Source: Cannabis sativa (taxonomy: Eukaryota; Streptophyta; Magnoliopsida; Rosales; Cannabaceae). From it: a DNA stretch of 64,000 nucleotides. Location: positions 12,268,812-12,332,811 of the forward strand of contig NC_083604.1 in NCBI RefSeq assembly GCF_029168945.1. The letters are read 5' to 3'. Positions 63,247 to 64,000 of this stretch are shown one piece after another. The notes beneath the pieces were generated by a model. The model saw nothing but the letters and a program-made list of their open reading frames with translations, was not told the DNA's origin and did not search any database. How positions within the stretch are numbered: position 1 is the stretch's first letter; each line of letters begins with the position of its first letter. The position numbers and the translations under genes are program-made.

Positions 63247-64000
63247 ACTGGCACCAGAGCCATGGTAATGATTTACTTTCATGTAATATGAATTAAAACG
63301 ATGAATGCATGTTTTTGTGTTGATTTGGATGGTTTCATGTTGGTTTATGTGCTTATGTGATGAATGTTAATGTTGTACGAAATTTTTCCATGAAAAATAT
63401 TTTTTCAATTTTTGAAAATATTTTATTTGGATTCCTTGTGAAAAATTAAGCAATTTTGTTTTTTTACGGAACTCGATTTCGATGAAAAACGAGAAAGTTA
63501 TGAATTTTGGAAAAATAGGGATTTCGGGTATGCAGGGTGCTCAATCGCACGCGTGTGACACGTCCGAGTGCACCCTGCCAGCGCCCGTAAGCCTCGCCCA
63601 TGCACCCTGCTGACGCCGAGAAACCTCGGCTGGGTGCCTTGTGTCCGCGCGCGTAGGAGGCTGCGTGCAGCCTTCCTGGGCTGCACGTGCAGCCTCCTGG
63701 GCAGTTTCCCAAAAATTGCATTTTTTTGAGGTTTTTCCCCAAAAAAATCCAATTTTTTCATGGGATTGTTTCCCAAAATTCATTTTTCTATTTTTTAAAT
63801 ATTTCTAAATTGAAATCTTTCCAATTTTAAATATTTTCAATTTGGAATTTTTTCCAATTTTAAATATTTCTATTTTGGATTGTTTCCAATTTTTAAATAT
63901 TTCCTATTATGGTGAGATTTAAAATTTGTTAACTTCTTTAATATTTATTTATTATTTAATTATAAGATTAGATATTTTGATATTTAAGATATTTTAAATT
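63247..64000 (+). mobile_element. Start of the leader of element D (runs off the window)
   Basis: AT-rich leader that matches the start of the element C leader. It contains a GC-rich island at about 63532-63712 not found in C, with inverted segments around GGCTGCACGTGCAGCC. No coding frame is recognised. Confidence 0.65.

Overview
This is a 64-kb piece of a dicot plant nuclear genome. The evidence is a spliced SBP-box (SPL) transcription factor gene with a miR156 target site, AT-rich non-coding DNA, and a dense population of plant-type transposable elements: Ty3/gypsy Tekay and Tat lineages, Ty1/copia, L1-type LINEs, hAT, Mutator-like and PIF/Harbinger-like MITEs. Species cannot be fixed from the sequence; a Rosales-type dicot such as Cannabaceae is only a guess. 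Only one host gene is recognisable.

Layout. (1) 1-11515 is a left transposon block. It holds the 3' end of a + strand Tat-like element (LTR 1132-1879) that carries the start of an antisense gene, an L1 LINE fragment, a CACTA-like fragment, a decayed minus-strand Tekay chromovirus (gag-pol 2817-6388, 5' LTR 6667-8687) that contains a hAT element, and the 5' end of a minus-strand Tat element (gag 8693-10570, 5' LTR 10729-11515). (2) 11516-28249 is host DNA with the SPL gene (CDS 20045-21452). It is peppered with small elements: a foldback element with a Mutator-like MITE nested in it, a long-TIR element with a gene-like interior, a LINE fragment containing a hAT element that itself contains a Harbinger-like MITE, and several more MITEs. 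It also holds very long (GA)n and (CTT)n microsatellites and a G-rich minisatellite. (3) 28250-64000 is a nested retrotransposon block. A minus-strand Tat element (from 28250) with dual RNase H is split by a copia-family solo LTR with a perfect TSD (34934-36810). Its 5' LTR is split at 43119 by a copia element (5' LTR 43120-44999). That copia element is split by a complete Tekay chromovirus (49419-58492, TSD AGGAT, LTRs differing at about 6 sites in 2,081 bp). The copia 3' LTR (60491-61336) is split by another copia-family element running off the window.

How the pieces work. SPL proteins are miR156-regulated transcription factors that control phase change, and the site here is in the last exon. 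The retroelements encode gag, protease, reverse transcriptase, RNase H and integrase, but all copies seen are broken. The youngest Tekay copy has lost frame in and just before the integrase zinc finger although its LTRs are nearly identical, so it was probably mobilised in trans or broke very recently.

Most unusual feature. Both Tat-lineage 3' regions (1-1131 and 29043-34560) contain a gene on the strand opposite to gag-pol, each with its own TATA box and plant-type splice sites. The one in the second element is multi-exon, with a coiled-coil C-terminal part. Antisense ORFs in Tat elements have been described before, so the system is rare rather than new; its function is unknown.
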